A stretch of 64,000 bases of DNA from Pedobacter roseus (GTDB lineage: Bacteria > Bacteroidota > Bacteroidia > Sphingobacteriales > Sphingobacteriaceae): contig NZ_CP060723.1 of NCBI RefSeq assembly GCF_014395225.1, positions 4,340,001 through 4,404,000 on the forward strand. Reading direction: 5' to 3'. The translations under genes were made by a program, and so were the position numbers. Positions within the stretch are counted from its first letter, which is position 1, and each line of letters starts with the position of its first letter. This document shows positions 61,654-64,000 of this stretch, one piece after another. The notes under the pieces are model-generated. The model had not been told where the DNA came from and did not search any database. It saw nothing but the letters and a program-made list of their open reading frames with translations.

Positions 61654-62343
61654 ATGAAGAAAATTGTGCTCATTCGCCACGGCCAAAGTGTTTGGAACCT
61701 CGAAAACCGGTTTACAGGGTGGACAGATGTAGATTTATCTGAAACTGGTTATTTAGAAGCCAAAAAAGCTGGTGAAATTTTAAAAAAACACGATTACAAT
61801 TTTGATATTGCTTTTACCTCCTTATTAAAACGGGCGATTAAAACACTTCATATTATTTTAGAAGACCTTGATCATCTTTGGATACCCGAACATAAAAGCT
61901 GGCATTTAAACGAACGTTTTTACGGAGCATTACAAGGCTTAAACAAAGCAGAAACAGCCGAAAAATATGGTGCAGACCAGGTTTATAAATGGAGAAGAGA
62001 TCCTGACGAAGAGCCGCCACAGATTAGTAAAGATGATGAACGTTACCCCGGGAATGACCTGCGTTATCAACTTTTAAAACCCGGGGAGCTCCCTTTAACC
62101 GAAAACTTAAGTGATACCATCGCAAGGGTACTGCCTTATTGGAACGAAAGTATAGTACCGGCAATTAGCAGAAATGAAAAAGTAATTATATCTGCCCATG
62201 GCAATAGTTTAAGGGCATTGATCAAATACATCGATAATTTATCAAACGAAGAAGTAACCGCACTCGAAATCCCAACAGGAGTTCCGCTGGTTTATGAACT
62301 GGATGACGACCTCCAAAAAATAAGACATTATTACCTGGAATAA
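61654..62343 (+). CDS. gpmA: 2,3-bisphosphoglycerate-dependent phosphoglycerate mutase
   Basis: 229 residues. The phosphohistidine motif LIRHGQSVWN (H9) and NRFTGWTDVDLSE are typical, followed by LNERFYGALQGLNKAETAEKYG and SAHGNSLRALIKYI with the second histidine. It interconverts 3- and 2-phosphoglycerate in glycolysis. Its upstream region is the right flank of IS copy 2. Confidence 0.95.
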   Translation: MKKIVLIRHGQSVWNLENRFTGWTDVDLSETGYLEAKKAGEILKKHDYNFDIAFTSLLKRAIKTLHIILEDLDHLWIPEHKSWHLNERFYGALQGLNKAETAEKYGADQVYKWRRDPDEEPPQISKDDERYPGNDLRYQLLKPGELPLTENLSDTIARVLPYWNESIVPAISRNEKVIISAHGNSLRALIKYIDNLSNEEVTALEIPTGVPLVYELDDDLQKIRHYYLE

Positions 62344-62467
62344 TCAGAACGCTCCAACTCATAAGAGACTAATTGATTAAAACTTTCAAGATTACGTTTG
62401 TAGGTAATTTTACCCAAAATTATATTTACATTGTTTTGTTATTTTAACAATTAGCTTATCCTTATTT

Positions 62468-62878
62468 ATGAGATCAAATAAAAAAAGCATCGATCTTTCA
62501 ATTATCTGTGATGATCATTGGGATGTCGTATTCGACCATGTTGGTTTGGGCTTTTGGGAATTTAGTGTAGCCACAGGCATACTCCGCTCAACCAGATCAT
62601 GCAAACTTAATTTTGGTTATCCGCCAGATGGGGTTTTGGCTTATGAAACCCTTTTAGGCTTAATCTTACCAGAAGATTTAGACCATGTTCAGGATGAAAT
62701 AGAACTTACCGTTTCCGGCGAAAAAAGCAGTTACCATGCACTGTACCGGATTCGCCGCCCGGATGGAGAAATCCGCTGGATTAAAGCCGACGGAATTCTT
62801 TCTAAGCAGGACGGCGAAAGTTTAAAGTTAATTGGAACCACTCTAGATGTGACCAGTTTAAAGCAATCTCAATCTTAG
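62468..62878 (+). CDS. PAS-domain protein
   Basis: 136 residues, essentially a single PAS_3-type domain: GLGFWEFSVATGILRSTRSC, LLGLILPEDLDHVQDEIELT and YRIRRPDGEIRWIKADGIL followed by LIGTTLDVTSLKQS. No output domain is attached, so it may be a stand-alone sensor or partner. It meets the convergent xth gene with no gap. Confidence 0.85.
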   Translation: MRSNKKSIDLSIICDDHWDVVFDHVGLGFWEFSVATGILRSTRSCKLNFGYPPDGVLAYETLLGLILPEDLDHVQDEIELTVSGEKSSYHALYRIRRPDGEIRWIKADGILSKQDGESLKLIGTTLDVTSLKQSQS

Positions 62879-63655
62879 TTACAGTTCATTTAGTTCAATC
62901 CAAACAGGTCCGTGGTCGCTTGTTTTTTCCCATCCCCTAACCTGCTTATCTACTCCTGCCGATTTTAAGCGATCGCTTACCTGAGGACTGAGCAAAAAAT
63001 GATCAATCCTTAAACCTGCATTTCTGCCATAAGCATTGCGGAAATAATCCCAAAATGTATAAATCGTCTCGGTAGGATATAATTTTCTTATGGCATCTGT
63101 CCAGCCTTGTGCCAATAAATTTTTAAATGCCAGGCGTGTTTCAGGACGGAATAAAGCATCTTCAACCCATCTTTCAGGTTTATAGGCATCCAGTTCAGTT
63201 GGAATCACATTATAATCTCCTGCTAAAACCACAGGTATATTTCGCGCCAGCAACGTTGCAGTATGAGCGGTAAAACGCTCAAACCATTGCAGTTTATAAT
63301 CAAACTTAGGGCCAGGTGCCGGATTACCATTTGGAAGGTATAAACAGCCAATAACCACACCGTTTACAATTGCCTCTATATACCTGCTTTGCAGGTCTTC
63401 AGGATCGCCTTCTAAACCACGCTTTAATTCTGTTATTTCTAAATTTCTGGCGAGTATAGCCACTCCGTTCCAACTTTTCTGTCCATGCCAGATGGCATTA
63501 TAACCCGCATCTTTAATTGCCTGTTCAGGGAATTTTTCCTCGGGAGCCTTCAATTCCTGCAGGCACACTACATCAGGCTGGGTTTCTTCCAGCCAACGTA
63601 ACAGCACAGGCAAGCGGCCATTCACACCATTTACATTATAGGTAGCTATTTTCAT
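62879..63655 (-). CDS. xth: Exodeoxyribonuclease III
   Basis: 258 residues. The catalytic core is intact: MKIATYNVNGVNGRLPVLLRW, VVCLQELKAPEEKFP (metal-binding Glu), VLAGDYNVIPTELD (Asp-Asn), RIDHFLLSPQV and KTSDHGPVWIEL (His-Asp). It acts on abasic sites and 3' ends in base excision repair. The gene ends directly against the PAS gene, tail to tail. Confidence 0.96.
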   Translation of the reverse strand: MKIATYNVNGVNGRLPVLLRWLEETQPDVVCLQELKAPEEKFPEQAIKDAGYNAIWHGQKSWNGVAILARNLEITELKRGLEGDPEDLQSRYIEAIVNGVVIGCLYLPNGNPAPGPKFDYKLQWFERFTAHTATLLARNIPVVLAGDYNVIPTELDAYKPERWVEDALFRPETRLAFKNLLAQGWTDAIRKLYPTETIYTFWDYFRNAYGRNAGLRIDHFLLSPQVSDRLKSAGVDKQVRGWEKTSDHGPVWIELNEL

Positions 63656-63821
63656 TTTATAAATCTCAGCATTAAAACCGAAAAACAGAAGGTTGTTGCA
63701 TTTTTTGATTTAAAAACCTATTTCCAGGCCATAATGAGCAGTTTTTTGTTCAAATAATTAAGATAATTTGAAAATTTGGGGTTATCTTGCACTTCATTTA
63801 GCGTAACCGTTCAAACATCCC

Positions 63822-64000
63822 ATGTTCAAAGCAGTTTTAAACAATCCTTCTGCCGAACCAAAAGACATCCGTTGGTTTTATGATCAGTATGCACCCATGC
63901 TGCTTGGCTATATCAATGGCATTGTGCAAGACCATCAACAATCAGAAGACCACCTGGTTGCCATTCTCACTTCATTTGTTAAGGATGTGGTTTTACAGGA
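63822..64000 (+). CDS. Probable sigma-70-family RNA polymerase sigma factor (partial)
   Basis: The ATG at 63822 opens a frame that runs off the window end; I translated it by hand. Residues RWFYDQYAPMLLGYINGIVQ and DHQQSEDHLVAILTSFVKDV resemble region 2.1-2.2 of ECF-type sigma factors (usual form YDQYAPMLYGF.. then ...AEDxxQ). Only 59 codons are available, so the call is tentative. TATCTTG, a weak -7-like box, lies about 35 bp upstream. Confidence 0.55.
   Translation, partial: MFKAVLNNPSAEPKDIRWFYDQYAPMLLGYINGIVQDHQQSEDHLVAILTSFVKDVVLQ

Noticed and set aside
1..64000. tRNA or rRNA genes
   Set aside because: No cloverleaf with TTC-A-A-type T-arm and CCA-like acceptor pattern, nor rRNA-like segment, was noticed by eye on either strand; a covariance search would be needed to exclude a divergent tRNA.

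Overview
The window reads as chromosomal DNA of a Bacteroidota, most likely Sphingobacteriaceae (Pedobacter-like). The evidence is a SusC/SusD pair, TAnnTTTG-type -7 promoter boxes, AT-rich DNA, DUF5606 and Porin_10 type proteins, and word-like intergenic repeats common in that group. No rRNA, tRNA or CRISPR array was seen.

Layout. 1-6726 (minus strand): a four-gene block of Planctomycete-type PSCyt1/DUF1549/DUF1553 protein, DUF1501 protein (broken by a one-base frameshift), a TIM-barrel isomerase-like protein, and a DUF2231-like membrane/cytochrome/leucine-rich-repeat protein cut by the window edge; a divergent AraC regulator follows at 6944. 7842-9278: IS3-family element, copy 1. 9312-22052: housekeeping genes (MutS-like ATPase, rlmH, cyclophilin, DUF5606, purine nucleoside phosphorylase, lpxK), two outer-membrane barrels and a sterol-desaturase-family gene with a likely frameshift. 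22516-27914: a tightly coupled seven-gene cluster combining a type III polyketide synthase, flavoprotein and methyltransferase with a FabZ-like dehydratase, ketosynthase, acyl carrier protein and phosphopantetheinyl transferase, probably making a modified phenolic lipid or pyrone. 28453-28731: two unlisted tiny membrane-protein ORFs. 28981-32195: pruA and a sulfatase. 32372-49890: a fucose-glycan utilisation locus: AraC regulator, SDR, L-fuconate dehydratase, SusC, SusD, sodium/sugar symporter, GH29 fucosidase, a lipoprotein mutarotase, GH95 fucosidase, a GH-D-like glycosidase and a beta-propeller glycosidase. 50274-52540: beta carbonic anhydrase with a SulP transporter. 53845-60087: Bro-N protein, acyl-CoA carboxylase, MFS transporter, acetyltransferase, M42 peptidase and small proteins. 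60122-61556: IS copy 2 (opposite orientation). 61654-64000: gpmA, a PAS protein, xth and the start of a probable sigma factor.

The two strongest unusual signals are these. (1) Both IS copies, with 3-bp target duplications TCT and ATG, sit in the loop of an inverted-repeat hairpin at a gene's 3' end; removing each element restores a 10-bp and an 18-bp stem. This points to an IS that targets terminator-like hairpins. (2) The hybrid type II FAS/type III PKS cluster is unusual and its product is unknown. There are also several families of dispersed intergenic repeats, including a 229-bp element bounded by perfect 11-bp inverted repeats, and two genes broken at CCCC runs that may be base-calling errors.
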